64,000 bases of DNA from Phoronis australis (GCA_002633005.1 NMRA01000018.1:470585-534584); one strand, 5' to 3'. Positions 36,272 through 51,800 are shown, counted from the stretch's first letter. Program-made: numbers and translations. Notes: generated by a model from the letters alone, not told the origin.

Positions 36272-36277
36272 AATAAA
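36272..36277 (+). terminator. Candidate ABAT polyadenylation signal
   Basis: An AATAAA lies about 0.9 kb after the ABAT stop codon, in AT-rich sequence. The 3' UTR would be about 930 nt. No transcript evidence is available. Confidence 0.45.
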
Positions 36278-36299
36278 GTCTATATTAATTCTTAATGCT

Positions 36300-39200
36300 G
36301 TTTGAAACCTTGTCCTGGAGCAAGGATCTAATCTCGGACCTACTGTGCTCGAAACTGACAGAGCACGCCGCATGATTCCAGTGCAAATTAAGTTTACTAT
36401 AGTCACGCAACGCCATACTTTGAGTTGGAATTATTTGCGAGCTCCCTTGACGGTCACACTGCTTACAAGTAGCTTAGAAGCTGACTGTCGGTGTCGAGCA
36501 AACTTCACAGCCTGGTTTGAAGTAAATAAGTCACTGCTTTTAATCAGAAATCATTTGTAATCGATAGAAAAGAACCGAGACGAATTTTATAATAAAGCCG
36601 GAGTCAAAAAGTTGTTTTCGACAGAATCGCGGGTTTATACAGCAAACTACAACCTATAAGTAATACTGGCACCCCACTAGAGTCACTTTGAAATACTCTG
36701 CGCACTCCGATAGGCGTATTCTCAAACTTACCATGTCTCGTTGTTCGTTAATATTTTCAGCCGTAGTTCTACGTGTCTGATAAGTACCCGATGCCACTTC
36801 CGCTCTGCCTTTTGTTAGCCCACTCCCATGTACATGTATAAGCCCCCAATTTTGGGACGTTATCGAGTGTAAGCTCACCTTCTCTTGTATAAGAATATCC
36901 CAAATTTTCTCACTTTTTAGCTCATTAGCTTGGGTATAGGCCCTGTCTTTTTATTTTCTAGTTCCTGTCAAATCGTCCTTTTCTCTCGTTTGCGCTTTGT
37001 GGCTAGACAGGCTAACCTTAACCCTCGAGAAACAGATCTCGCTGTATGCGTTCATTGCAATCACGTATCAAGCACGCAGGAGTGTGATACAAGACCATGA
37101 GATAATATGTGAATGTCCGATGTAAGACCAACCACGTTCATGTCTATGCGCACCCACTAACTTTTGAATTATCTTTCTACTACGATAACGCTCTCTACGT
37201 GATCGCAGTACATGTAATTTATGACCCGACGATCAGTACTGCTTGCTTCCGTTAGCCTGCTCTGCAGCGATCACGAACAAACGTTGCGTAGCGCAACCTG
37301 AGCCTCGGACTCTCCTTATAGGAGGAGTTGGCAGGCCGTGAAACTACTCTGGTGTGTGTACACCGGGTACATGTGTACATGTACATAGGCGTCATGGCGA
37401 TCAACAAAATCTATAGTATGCCCACCAAATAAGCCCTGCCCCGTGGACAAGTAGACAGGCCACACTCGTCTCGTCGATAGCTTGAGCCAGGAGGCCTAAA
37501 ATCATCCCACTCTGTATGCTTCGAATGTTAAATAGGTTTAAAGAATTTATGCAATATTTGAAAATAACACCTAGCCCATTGGTTATTGTTATTAAGAAAT
37601 CCCGTTAATAACGCATTCGGGAAAACAGAGAGCTATGTGAAAAGACAAATCATCAAAACGTTACTTCACCTACACCAGAAAAATAAAAATGTCAGACAAA
37701 TTTTCTCTGTGAAGTGAAATCACAATATAGAGTACACTGACACAGCAATAGAGTACATAACAGGAATAATCTAATTTCTATCTTCTAGTGGAAGTGTATC
37801 AAATCTAAACTATTTAAATAAAGACCTTCCGACTCTTAAAAAACAACAAGATATGTAGTCTTTAGTTTTCAAATTATGTTTAAATATCATATAAATTCTC
37901 TATTTTGAATTTGTCTTAATACCTTGCCTCCAAACTTTCTAAAAATACCGAACGGAACTCAAGTCATAGATTCTAGATAACAAAACGACTTTGCAGCAAA
38001 CACTTTCATCCTGTTAAATACATAGATTTATAATGTGCTGCTATTTTGCTGACCATTTTTACCACACTGACTAGTGAGTCTAATCCAAACGGTCTCAGCA
38101 TGCACTGAAAAACGACTAAACCTTGTTGGAAGCCATCCTAAACCCCTTGCATGGTAACAATAGGCGAAAAGCGGCGCCTGTGACTGTGTTGGTTTGAGAT
38201 ATGTCCACAACACTTCATGTCACTAAATCCACGAATGTTCTCATGTTCCGCAACATTTACTGCTGAAGTTTGAGAGAGATTCTAATTCTCGTAAGTGGTT
38301 TAGTATGCTGTTCTATTGCTTGACGACAGTGTAATAAAAAGAGCTATGTTTTGTTTCATAAAAAGTGACTTACGCCAGACAGAAATTTATTCTAATTATT
38401 TCTGACGAACAACTAAATCTCACTTGAGCAAAAGTACAAAGTATCTGGTATATACACATCATTGCTAGTTGCTGACATAATTTCTATAAATTATTTCTGG
38501 GCTGTAATACGTTCATAATTACTTGACTAAATCTTTATTCAATAATTGCGAAGTGGGTACGCAAGACAACATGTCTGTCTTAAGTCTTTTAAAGTCACTA
38601 AATCCATGGAATGGACTTCAGGCCAAAACGTTTGTATGAGGGCAGTTGGCATGATATCGAACAACTGCGTGTGTTATAGCGATGAGATCTATGGATAGCA
38701 AGGAAACCACGGAATGAGGGACAAGTATCATACTTGTAGATTCTGTACTTCAGACGTGACTTGCCCAATAATTTGAGATATGTGTGAAGGCGTAATATTC
38801 GTAGCAACTGGCCCAGGCGTAGAGCAGGGACAATCGAGAAAAGAAAAGCACATTGAAACATGTACAAGAAAGAAAATTTTAGAGAGCATTTGTCAACTAT
38901 ATGTGGTATATTTACGTTTTGGGGTCCCGGTCAGGATATTTGTATTAGAGGTCCCCACTTTTAAAAAAATTGCATTGTGAACTATCTGCGCTAACTTGAA
39001 AATTTGAAAATTTGCTTTTATTTATACATATTACGAATAAGTTCGAGAAAACTTGTCATGCATTGCAAAAGTTGATTCAGATTTTTAAATTCAAGATTAC
39101 TATATTCAAGTAATGCAAGGCTGTATTCCTCCGGGACTCTGTAGTGGCATATATTGTGGCACTCGACACACATTGTGGCCCCTTTTTCCCACGAAAACAA

Positions 39201-42200
39201 TCCTACGTTGACACGCTAACCGGTCGAGATTGGGCCACTCGAGTGGTTTGCACACCACAGAATTTGCCGGTTAAGATCAAAGACACCATATTGTTGTGGT
39301 TAATTAAATTGCCTGGGGCTGATGATGTTATTGATCTCTAGATAATGAGACCATCTTAAACACATTGGAGACGATAATAGTTTTTTAAATTTTTGTTTCG
39401 AAAGTTTGTATGAAGCATATTTGAATAGTTCGTGAAAAGCACATGTGATTAGGTTGTTGAATTTTGAAAAATGGACAAGAAATGGGACTTAAAATTACAA
39501 CCTAAAACGCTGAAAAGCTTTTTTAATGTTGCAATAATACACTGTATATTCCTCATTAGTTCTAATGGGTGTGTACATATGTAACATGATTGGGACAATT
39601 ACTAAACCACCAGGGAGTTGTTGGATTTTGAGCTGTAATCCAAGTGCATCATTTAATCATACCATCATCACGGAGAGGTGTCCCGATGATGTAATCAAAA
39701 GTACAACCTTTTATATTGCCGAAGGTGACCTGATGATGCAAGGAGGTGACCTGGTGGTGAAATCAAGTGTCACTGTTTTCCAGTTTTCTTTCAGTTTCAC
39801 ATTAGAGTATTTGGACAGTATGTCTTCAGTATTAGGGAACATCTCTGTAACGGGTTCCTCTCTTGGAGGAGCGGCTCAAACCAATTGCCTAAACCATCAA
39901 AAAGGTGGCACTGTAGCCTAATAGGATATAAACAAAATATCAGGAGTAGACGTTTAGTTTGGAAAGTTTTACTGATCTGTTTGTTAACTAGCAGAAAGCA
40001 CTTCACTTTCATGACCATGAGGTCAGACCAGTGATGATGTAATTTGATTCCAATATAATAGTAGGGAACATTCTAGAAGTTTCCAGTGTGTATATAGTGA
40101 TTAATAAAATCATAGTCTGGAATATTGTGTTGAAGTTAAAGTTGAGTCGGGTGAAATTACTAGCGGTTCCAGAATCAGCAGTTACAGCTTTAGCCAATAG
40201 AGGGGCAGTTATGAAGACACCAGTGAGGTTATTAAATCAACTAGTGTAACAGCTGCTGAACGTGTCTCATAAGTTCATTACAAGACAAGGCTTCACAGCA
40301 CTGGCTGGAGCGCAGAACAGACATTACGTCGGACGTTTTGTATGAGTAGGCTTGTGAACGTGCGGTCGAGAATAGTAAAGGAATTAACTCGAACGAGTGT
40401 TCTGTCTGTTGTCGCACCGAAAGCTATTAGCACCGGTCGGTAACAACCTGTGCCCTCCCATCCGCGGCGAAGTACATGACAAACAAAAAAATATTAGTAT
40501 AAGCCAGAACTGACATATAGCAGAAAATGAAAACCAGAGCCAAAATCAAAGAAGTCGCAGCGATCTGTTAAAACAGGTCATGAAGAACACTGAGGTACGT
40601 TATGAGAAATATTGGTCCGGCCCCTAAGGAGTATGTCTAACGATTTAAAAGGTACTTAAACCTACATACACTGACAATCGTTAACAAAAATTTCCTCTGT
40701 CTTGGAGTGCAAGTTTAATGTATAAACTGTGATATGACATTACTGGACCAAACTTGAATTTCCGCTAACATGAAACAATTCTAAAACGTTCTTAGGAATG
40801 ACTCCCAAACTTTCCGTGAGATGTCTCCACTGTTGTCTTGGATGCCTGACAAGGAAATGAATCGGTGGACTACCTTTCGGAAGTTACTAAAAATTACATA
40901 CACCTATACTGCGAATTACGGATTTGTTGCAACTTTTTTTCTTTTAAACTGCGAAGGTTCTGATTTACATATTTATGTATCTATGAATGTCAACTGATTC
41001 ATAGACGTGTTGTTACTATTATAAACTAATCCTGTAAAAATTAATGTTGCTTTAGCAAACTTAAATGCATTACCAGAATTCGAAACACTTACTACCATTC
41101 TACCCCAAACAGCAAAGTATATCATTAAGTGATTTTTGTCGATCTGAACTAATTTTTTGAAACAGTCCCTTAGGCAGAGTACCAAGGACACCAGAACCGC
41201 ACCCTTTCAAAATGTATCCCTTCAATGCATGTCTCTAATAACTTGAACTTCCCCTGACTGGGCCCTAATAAAGTAAATCGTGATCTTAAAGGCCTTTTTT
41301 CTAGTGTCGGACATAGACGAAACCATAATCGCCGTTTTCGACACCTGACGATGTTCCATCAACTTATTCTGAGGTGATGCTGGTTTTCTCCGTATTTTGC
41401 ATCTCGCGATAATGGTTTCTTACTTTACCTTTTGCCCTCTTAAGAATGATTTTGGAAGTACAGATTTTCTGCTCCCTAATAATTTTAAGTTTATAAAAGA
41501 CATCTCCTTAAAGGTCTAATCATGCCCTAAACACGTAACACAGTAAACAGATTAGGTCTAAAATGTGACCCTTCTCGTGAAATTTTTAACGAAATGGGTA
41601 TCTTCCACGGGTTGACACCCAAGTAGCAAAGTCCGAGGGCGAGGATGTGCAACATTGACGACGACTTGGCAGGAAGCTGAAGTGCCCAATAAACTCAACA
41701 ATTTTTTCCTACGGGCCTGCTAAAACGAGGATGTACAGTATTTCTGATAGCTTGTCAAGTTGGGAATTGATATTTGAAGTGTATAGCCTGACCACATCGT
41801 GAAGTAACTTTCATGTTGTGGTTTTGGGAACGTGTGAAATGTGACATGTACAGATGATGGTTTTTTTAAGTGTTTGTTTTTCTTGCGGAGAACTTCAACG
41901 CTCCATTTTTTTCAGTTTCTTGATTTCGATAACCGGTTGTTGTTTCTTTTAAAGTCTTGGTTTCTCCGGCAAATAGCACATTTTTCTAGAGTTAAATCTG
42001 GATCAAGTTGTGGACTCTCTAACATACTTTCGTCATTTAAGCTTACTACGATACGATCTGTTCCCATTTCGTCATGCAGAGTTTCGTAGTTTCAGTGTAC
42101 AGCAAGACGGTACTCAAATCATTACTAAATTTGTTCGCGGATCTCCCTTGTGCTGATTGCGCATACTGAGCTTCGCGTGTTCGTGTACTGAGTTCCTACG

Positions 42201-42783
42201 AACCACGAAGTAATCGGTGAGTTTACAAACTCCTACGTCGAAGTCATTTTTCTGTCCCTGATAGCTTAAGTGATGAAAACACATCTTCAAAGGGCATAGC
42301 GTATATTAAAGTGTTCCTCCTTTTCGTTCACACAAAAGGCCCGACGGAAGCATTTGAATGGCTAGACCTTTTCTGCTCTGTTGACTCCAGGAAAAATGGG
42401 TAATTGTTTGCGTGGTGTTTGCTCTTTTTACCTGATACCATTTTATATTGATTTTAAGCCCGTGTGCGTTGTTTGTTTGTACAAATGCATGATGACGCTT
42501 CTTCACTTCGACTGGCGGGAGGGGTGAACTGAGGTGGAGGTAAAACGGGTGGCGATTGGGATGAAGTTAAAGAATTCTTGTGATGACCTTGGCGCGAAAT
42601 TGGGTGATGTTGCAGGCGAAAGTGGAGTCAACGAGAGGGAGAGGAGGGCTACGCTAACATTTGTTTCGTCTCCCACTAACGCAAACCTCCCCACGCCTAT
42701 GAATAAGCAAGTCCAAACAGTTACCGGTCTATGGGTAAACTTCAGGGTAGTAATTGTGACATATGTGATAGTTCGACTCTGAG
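36300..42783. other. Intergenic stretch between ABAT and the TIR-AlbA gene
   Basis: No gene was recognised. The longest frames (39565-39921 plus, 42503-42793 minus, 38598-38867 minus) have no motif and low-information composition. A dispersed repeat copy lies at 38395-38560. The promoter of the downstream gene should lie near the right edge, but no TATA box or other element was clear. Confidence 0.5.
38395..38560. repeat. Dispersed repeat copy 2
   Basis: It is the same-orientation match of 24010-24190, with the block 'aaatctcacttgagcaaaagtacaa' near its start and 'ttcaataattgcgaag' near its end. Confidence 0.5.
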
Positions 42784-42894
42784 ATGGCAGCAAAATATCC
42801 AGAGAAAATCAGTACTGAGGCCGAGGACAATTCTTTGATTCAGCAACCATCACAGCAACTGCCGGCCACTGTGACGACTTGCCCCGAATATGAG
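42784..42894 (+). CDS. TIR-AlbA gene exon 1 (putative)
   Basis: The ATG opens a 37-codon frame (MAAKYPEKISTEAEDNSLIQ...) that ends in phase 0 at GAG|GTAGGT, matching the phase-0 acceptor of the TIR exon at 58130. It is supported by splice signal and phase only. The 15.2 kb gap to exon 2 is mostly a single retroelement insertion, so the original intron was about 1.8 kb. Confidence 0.55.
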
Positions 42895-45800
42895 GTAGGT
42901 CTGAAAGATCTGGTAGATTTTATGGCGCCTATATCCGCCATTAAGAGTTCATACCTTAGTCACCCTGATTCACAATGACCGCCCTTTTTAACATTCACTG
43001 TGATTTGGGGATGAAATCATTTTGTTGCAGAATTCAGTGACGAAACTTATTAGCGTATGCCGAAATTTCATCTGATGATTTGTTTCTCGCCACAACTGGA
43101 GTATTAAACAATAGTTCAACCTGTAGTACCGCCCATTTTTTCTCGGAAAAAGTGTTTAGCCACACGGCTATTGAACGGTCGCCATTTTGAAAACAATATG
43201 GTCCCACTACACCTAGAGTTCTCGTTCTCTGGTTTAATGCATCTGTACAACTGCAGTAGCGTGAGCGAGCGATCCTATTAAGAATTCTCAGGTTTGGTGC
43301 AAAAGGATTGCTGCGATTTTCAACCAACATGATTTTAGAATACAAGGTAGGTCATCATTCATATAACTAATAGTTTTATGTAGAATTTGAAGAACTGTGA
43401 TCTTTTATTACTAAAGTATACTATGACTTCTGAGAAATAACTAGATTGTACTCAATCATGTTTTGCCGATAGATACAGTAGATGCGTACATGCAGTAAGC
43501 AAACATGCCCTACACAATGCATTTTGTACACATTCCGTTTCTTTTTAAGAAGATATTATCGTATTAATTGCAAAACCTCTAACAAACCATTAAAATATTT
43601 TAAATGGCAACTAAATGGTTGCTTAAAAACCGAGAAGAAATCGAGTTCCCTTTCTATCAAAAGTCTATACAACTGTCATTAACCGAACAATTTTTAAATG
43701 TTATTGGAAAACTTTATTTTCTTTTTTGGAGAAGCGGATTTTCAGAAAACTTTGAAAGCTTTGTTATGAACGCTAACGTTGTTAAATTGCCTGAATATTA
43801 GTTTTTGATTTTACAAAAACAAATGATTTTCTATTTAGACTTTTGTCGGTTATTGTCGAGAGTTCTATATTGCAGCAGCAGCATGGATAAAAGATCTCTT
43901 GTGGGTCTCAGTTAAAATTTTTTAACAGAATTATAACCACCAACGGAAGAACGTGTCAGATATATCAAAAAAAAACACAGAAAAATCAGGAACCCCAACT
44001 GACCAACCTCAGCGTTCATATAGTATTGTCAGAGATTGACTGGGTTTGTTAAAAAGGTAGCTTTGCTTTGAGATTGTGCGTAGATGGAGAATGAATAATC
44101 AAATACTGCAATTACTTTACTATATGACGACCACTAGTTAGACAAGTGAAACCTGTTGTTAATTAAGTAATCAACTACAAAGAAGAGTAACTGCGCTAGC
44201 GCCCTATTTAAAGATTACTTCAATCAATCAACCAAAATAATCAAATGTCTTATCGGCTATCCGAGCTGTAGGACTCTCCACTTGTTGGATGACTGTCCTG
44301 TTGGTGAATCTTTGAACTACACACACTGTATTGCAACAGTGCACTTGCTGATCACAGTCTCTGATGACGCAACACTTCAGGCAGTATCTTACTACAAGTG
44401 ACAAGCTTAGTTAGCTTCCTGTTCGTTAATCCTTGCCCTTGCCAAGATCCTCTCTAGAATCTTCCACTAGATGACTCTGTTGTACAATTTCCAGGGTACA
44501 CTGTAGCAAGTCTTTATGTTTCAACTACTAAAGCTTATCTGAATATCTTCTTGATTTTAGCATACATTATAATATTCTACTTATTAACGATTGGCTAATA
44601 AACCACATGATCATATCCAATCATATCATTGGCTGTTACGATTTGTTCTCAGAAATGTCTAGAATCTCTAGAGTGCTTTACCGTAGAACCAAAGTTGTGA
44701 ACACCACCTAAAAATAAATTTTGACGTTGTAGTACCTGTCAACAAGTTTGAGCCCATGATTTATGCACAAATTTCTCTGAGGGGGCGCTGCTGCAGCTTG
44801 TTAAGTTGTGTGTAAAATTGCTCTCAACAGTACATCAAATATTTTGCAAACGAACGTACAGGAGCAAGCAAAAAATTGCAGAGGTAAAATTTGTGTCAAA
44901 GACTTTGATGAACTTGTTTTGAGGTTTTAGATACTTTCACCAGATAGAGAAAGTTTGCTGTTTGTTGTGGGGCTTGTCCTATGATATAGCTGTGTTTAGT
45001 GGCAACTCACTGACCAACATTACTGCTATCTGAACTAGAACCCTGCTGCTGGTGGTAAAAGGTCACCATTCAAAACCACCATGGATGACTGAAAGGAATC
45101 TAGGTTAGTCACTCAGTGTAAATAACCCTTGATGTGTGTTATACTGGTCAAGATCAGTGGATGCAAAACAGTTAGAGGAAAGATTTGCTAATCTCGATGA
45201 GGGGATTGCAAAATCTGTGAAACTTATCATCAAGGAGGAGGTTTTGAAGTTGAATGAAGAACTGGTCAAGCTTAAAAGGGAAAATGAGGTCTTGAAGGAA
45301 AAGGTGAATTCTCTTGAGCAGCATTCAAGAAGGAATAGTCTACGCACCTATGGTTTGAAAGAAGAGGAATCTGAAGTATGTATTCAAACAGTTTTTGGAA
45401 AAACCTCTTAAAGTAAAAGTTAAACCTTTAGAGATTGACCGTGCGCACCGAATTGGGAAACTCAAACCTACATGTACAGGTAGAGTGTCAAGACACTCTG
45501 TCCAATCAACAACTCCGAGACCAATGATTGTGAAATTTATTTCTTATCAAACTAGAGAAAAGGTGTTTAAACAGAAGAAGATTCTAAAAGATATATTTTA
45601 GAAGACCTAACATCGCTAAACTATAATTTACTCAAATCTGCATTCAAGAATGATGAAGTCAAAAGTAGCTGGTTCAGCGATGGCAGGATCTATGTACAGT
45701 TGACAAACGGAAATATAAAGGTGATCAAGGGTAGGGAAGATATTTAATTTGCGACTTCAAGTGGCTAGCCAGATGGCGAAGACGGGCGGAACTAGATGGA

Positions 45801-48800
45801 TTTGAATTCTTTCAATTGTATGTATTTTTTGTTGTTTCGTAGGTGTGTGTGTGTCGGAGCACAGGCACCTTTAAGTAGCCCTCTACAATATAATATAATA
45901 TAATATAATATATTACATTGTAGAGGGCTACTTAAATGTGCCTGTGGTCGGAGTGAATAGTTTCTATATTCTCGTGATCACGGTTCATTTATTTTTTTGT
46001 TGAAAGGTTTTTTAGTGGTTTATCTAGTTATAGGTTTTGTGGTTTCCCAATTGATGACAATGGTTAGCTTAAACTTAATATCTTTAAACTGCAGGAGTTT
46101 AAATCATGAATTGAAAAGGCAGCATTTGTTTTCTATTTTGAGGAAGAAGAGGGTTGATATTGCCATTTTACAAGAAACATACAGTACAATAACTAACATT
46201 AATAAATGGGGACATGAGTGGGGAAGTAGAATCTATGCTGCTCATGGGTCAGAGCACAGCAGGGGTGTTGCCATCATGTTTAACAACAACTTAAATGTTA
46301 CAGTTAAAAGATGTATCGAAGATCCTGATGGTCGTTATTTGTGCATTGACGCAGATGTGGATGATCATAATTATATTTTCAAAGACGTTTATTTTCCAAA
46401 CGAAAATAGATCTCAATTAATGTTTTTGGACAAGTTAAATAACACTTCCCAAAGATATGTAAATAAAGATAATATTTTTGTGCAGGTGATTGTAATTGCC
46501 CATTAGGAAAAATTGATCAACAAGGAATAAGAGATACTAGAGATAAACAAACAGTCATTGACAAGCTTAAAGGTTTTGCAGAGTCTTTCCATCTATTTGA
46601 CGTTTGGAGATTTCAGAATCCAGGCAAAAAACAATATACATGGCATAATAATTCCTACAGATTACAAAGCAGAATTGACTACTGGTTGGTTTCAAAGAAC
46701 ATAAAAGATCATTTCAATTTTTCATTCGCTAGTCAAACTTCATTGCTCACTTAAAGATTCTATACCGAGAGGGCCTGGATTATGGAAAATTAATAATAGT
46801 CTTTTAGAAGATGAAAGATATGTAACTAACTTAAAAATGATTATTAAAACCTGTGTTGAAGAGTATGTTTATCTAAGTAATAAACATACCAAATGGGAAA
46901 TGGTTAAAATTAAAATAAGGGAATATACTATGAGATACTCAAAAAGAAAAAAGAAATTAGAATATGCTGAGGAAGAAAAATTGATTGAAATTATCAACAA
47001 CTTGACAGGAGAACTAAATGATGGTAGAATTGATGATGGAATTGTACAGACTTTGGAAAGAGCCAAGTCCAATTTGCAACGTGTACAAACTCATAAAGTA
47101 CGTGGACAAATGTTAAGAAGTAAAGCCCAGTTAATTGAGGAAGGGGAGAGTAGCCCAAAATTTTTTGACTCATTGGAGAAAAGAAATTTTAAAAAAAGTG
47201 TATAAGTATCCTTAAAAATAAAAATGGCCACTTGATAAGAGATCATGCTGAAATCAGGTCAGAATTGACTCATTAGTACTCCTCTGTTTTCACAGATCGT
47301 CAAATGGAAACACCATCCACTATACCAGATCTTTTTAATATCGTCAGAGATGTACCATCCAGTGATGAACCTTTAAGAGAGGGTGAATTTTATGAAGTTT
47401 TAAAATCTTGTAAAAATAATAAGTCTCCAGGAAATGACTGGCTAACTTACGAATTTCGTAAGTGTTTCTGGCATGAAGTTAAAAACTCCTTACTTGAAGC
47501 TTTTGAATATAGTTTTTCAGTGCGGGAAATATCTACATCACAGAGGCAAGGAGCAATATCGCTCCTACCCAAGTCAAAAGATGAGTTCGAGCTCCAGTCT
47601 TTGGATAATTGGCAACCAATATCTCTATTGAATACTGATTATAAAATACTTACATAAGTTCTTACAGCCCGTATAAATAATATCATGGGAAAACTGGTTC
47701 ACCCAGGTCAAACAGCTGTTAAAGGACGATATATAGGATACAATATTCGTATCATTCAGGATATAATTTCTTATACAAACATTACTGATGTTCAAGGTCA
47801 CATTTTATTTTTGGACTTTTGCAAGGCGTATGATGCAATAAAATGGGACTTTATTTTTCAAGCTTTGAAGGCTTTTAATTTTGGACAGGGTTTTACATGA
47901 TGGGTAGAAATAATCTATAACAAACCAAGAGCTTGTGTTGTCAATAATGATTTTACAACAGATTATTTTCGTTTAGAAAGGGGTGTAAGACAGGGTGATT
48001 CATTGTCAGGTCCATTATTTTGCCTAGCTATTGAAGTTATTGCCAATGTGCTATTCGGAGAATTCTCCTCACGGTGTCGCTGCTGTACTAGTGGTGATTG
48101 AATTGCGCATGCGTGGCTGTCTGCATGTAAACAACTGGTAAAAGATGGAATTTTTTGTCAAAATACGTCGTCGCGCTAAGCCTTATTACTGTTAATTTCC
48201 CTGGTGCAAGTCTTCGACAGGTGGCCACAAATTCCCAAAAGACCTAAGGTTACTATATTCGTGGACAATTGCGGTCAACAGGGTCAACTAACTGACAAAA
48301 AGTGTGTGGATGCTGAAGCCCCGTGTGTGCTCTATGACTATGCAGTTTCATTCGGAGACTACACAACATTACTTGATAAGTTTTTAGCAATCAATTTCTA
48401 TCAACATCGCTCGGTGATGTTATCCCCACCAGTTACCCCACTGAATAACAGGTTTATTGAGTGGAACTAAGTGTTTCTTTGTGGAAACTCGCTCGATGCC
48501 GGGTAGGCTAGCAGCACATATTCATATTGTCCTGGGTGGGAGTGCTCCCAAAATAAGAGGTGTATGGTACGTGATGCACAGAAGTCAAGAGTGACTTTAT
48601 CACAGCAGTTTCTCTTCAAAACTATGCTGTTTCCAATAAAATTCTCTAGATGAGTGAGTTTCCTTATTTTATCCTGGACCCCACCCCGAGGACTACCAGC
48701 TCAGTTATCAAATTAACATGAATAAGCCTTAATTCAGTAAATGTCATAACATTGCATTGGAAAAAATCGACACCTAGAATGAATTTTACTTGTTGAGATC

Positions 48801-51800
48801 ACAAGCACATTTTAAGTGTCATGAAAAATGCACTTTGTTAAATCACTTTTAGCTTGTTTCACATATTTTAATTCAGATATTAAATAAGACTTGGGTACAA
48901 AGGTTATTAGTTTCTACACATAAACATGAAGATGAAATGTCAAGTATGTTCTGCCTTACAAAAGTAGTTTTGTCTTGTCTTTTCTTTTACAATTTACAAA
49001 TATTTCTATTCTGTTACAGGCGAGAAAAACAACTGAAACCAACCGCCTGACCATCTATTTTACCGTTGGACAAAGTAAAAAAGCAATCCTTCAGCAATAA
49101 CCTGAGAGAATTGAACATAATTCAGAAATTCAGCACCTGATATGCCTGATTATGGACTCCCTCGCAATGTTGTTTCTTTCTGTGCTTTTTCAGTTTGCCA
49201 TTTATTTTTAAGTACACTTATGTATTGTTTATTCTCGAATCTTGTGCATAGCAGATTTTTATCCAGCTAACTACGAATGAAAACATACAATAAGACAATC
49301 GATGCAGACACTGAATGTCATTTCCCCATAATGTGTACCAAATTGAAAAGTTTTTACCAATAGTATAAAGCCTTTCTTCTGAAAGGAAAATTTAATGTCA
49401 CTCAGCTTTTGGCTTTCATTTCACTGGGATCTAGTTTCAATGGCCTATGGAAGCGCTTGTAAAAAAGGTCCAGTTTCAATTATACGTGGCTTTCTTTCAT
49501 GTAACCTCATTCAGCCTCAATAACATCCACAATTAGACCCTTGAAGGTAAACACAGCAGCATATCACTTGAATAGTTTTGAGCCCAAAATCAGACTCTGA
49601 ACTAGACCAGAGTGTGACTAGGTCTTCTTTAGCTTCAGTCCCTCATGTTTCTTCCAGGAAAGGAAATAAGCTATTGTCCACACATGACTCATTGCCTATG
49701 AAAGGGCATCCTCACCAACAAGGATTATTTGTGTAACAGTGAGATATAGTTCGTCTGGATACACAGACACTCCACTGGCACATTGTCTTACGGTAACTTA
49801 GTACTGCGATTCACATTTCTCCAGGGCCACTGACTTGCACATTGTGCCATGCAGCACTGCTGGTGTGTGGAAGTGCTGTGGGAAGAGAACGGAGTAACAA
49901 AGTTTGTCTATGATACAGCTTGAAGTGGCCTTAAAATGTCACTGAACCTGGAACAAATATTGAAATATGAATAATTAAGTACTCCNATTGATTGATGTAA
50001 CTGTCACTGATAAACTTTTAGAAATCATTCCAAACAATAATAATGCTTTGATGTACGAAAAGATCCCGATTGCTACGTCAAGTATCGTATCACATATCAC
50101 AACATACAAAGATTAACCAGACTCTGACTGGCGACTGACTGCCACGAAGTCGACATCGGCGAGTACCTCAGTTAACAGGCATCGGTAGAATAATCATGGA
50201 ATAATCGCTAAAATAATCACAAACCTTACCTTTGTATGAGGTCGTGCTTACTTCCTCTCATAGAAGCACCCTTTTTACGCAATCTCAGGTTCAGTTGGCA
50301 CGGCTGCAAGCCATTTCACCATGTATTTAAAGGGCTCGCGAAATCGAGGTTGTTAATCTATCACCACTAGTACACGCACGCCCTCTAGTTATTGTAGATT
50401 TTCCGAATACCCCCATTATATACGAGAGTGTAATATTTAATTAAAGGCATAAGTGTTGGAAAAACTGAAGTTAAAATTCTCCAGTACGTAGATGACAATA
50501 CCTTATTTCTTCATGACAAAAATTCTGGCATTAATTGTCTCAAATTTTTAGAACATTTTGGTTTACTTTCTGGTCTCCAGCTAAATATTAAGAAATGTGA
50601 AGGGTTATATGTAGGTCGAGAAAAAGAGTGTTCTGAACCACTTCATGGCTTCAAGTGGACTGGCAAATCAATCAAGAGTCTGGGAAAATTTTTTAGTCAT
50701 AGCAAAAAAGAAAATGATTTTTTAAATCTTGAACTCAAAATTAAGTCCTTTAAAAAGTCTGGAAAAGTCGCAATATTTCATTGTTAGGAAGGATCAATGT
50801 AATTAAAACATTTGCGCTGTCTAAAATAATTTATGTGATAAGCAATTTAGGAATTGACAGTGAACGTAGAGCTAAGATAAATATTATTATAACAAATTTT
50901 ATTTCGCAAAATAAATCACCTAGAATCTAAAAAAAATGTGGCTAAAAATACCCATGAAAATGGTGGTTTGTCAGTTCCTGATATAAATATGTACAAGTCA
51001 TTATTAGTTAAGTGGGTTACGCGTTGCTTAGATTGAAACAATGAAGTTTTCAAAGTGTTTCCAGGGTATGTTTTTAAAACATATGGAGGTATTTTGATCT
51101 TAAAATCAAATTATGATTGTACATTGCTGTCTCTTGCAAATATTGATACCTTCTATCTTGACATCTTGATTGCTTGGGAAGAAACTAGTGCTCATTTACA
51201 TAAGGACATAAGAATTGTAAACCAAGTAGTGTGGAATAACAAAAACATATTGATTAATAGGAGGACTGTATTCTTTAATAGTTTCTTTGAGGCTGGTATC
51301 ACTTTTGTGAAGGATCTTTTGAATTTTGAAAATAAATTTCTGACATGGGAGGTTTTGAAAAATAGATATAAGCTTTCAAATTGGATTCGTTATGCTGCTT
51401 TAAGACGTGCAATTAAGTTGAAAGCTGATCCTTCGATTTCAAAATGCATACATCCCCAGTCAAGCCAAATTACTAATGAGTTTTCTAGAAATATTTTGCT
51501 TTCCAAAATTGTTTTGCCTCCTGATATGGAGTACAGCTTAACTGACATTTACTCTAGACAACGAATTAAACAAACTTTTGATCTTCCACACAAACTCTTG
51601 TTACCTACTTATGTTAAAACCTTCAAGTACTTATATATTCATAGAAAAGTGTTTACAAAACTTCTTTTGAAAAAGATGAAATTAGTAAGTGATCACAAGT
51701 GTGCATCTTGTGGAACTGTTGAGACTTTTAACCATATGTTTATGTAATGTGGTTCTGTGAAAACTTTGTGGTGTGAAATTCAGAAACTTTTAATTTACGT

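Larger units (their letters stand above)
48052..50409. mobile_element. DNA transposon inside the LINE reverse transcriptase
   Basis: The left tip is TATTCGGAGAATTCTC and the right tip, read inwards, is TATTCGGAAAATCTAC. Subterminally both ends carry the identical GTACTAGTGGTGAT at about the same distance. The LINE frame continues on the two sides. The content includes an 88-aa frame at 48204-48470 of unknown family and a minus-strand block near 50230-50330 ending at a GTAAGG donor. The target duplication is unclear, so the superfamily is not assigned. Confidence 0.7.

Noticed and set aside
39565-39921. 118-aa frame as a possible gene
   Set aside because: No recognisable domain, low-complexity composition, and no neighbouring exon signals.
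42503-42793. Frames on both strands just before the TIR-AlbA start codon
   Set aside because: They overlap each other and the first exon. The plus frame stops two bases before the chosen ATG and shows no motif.
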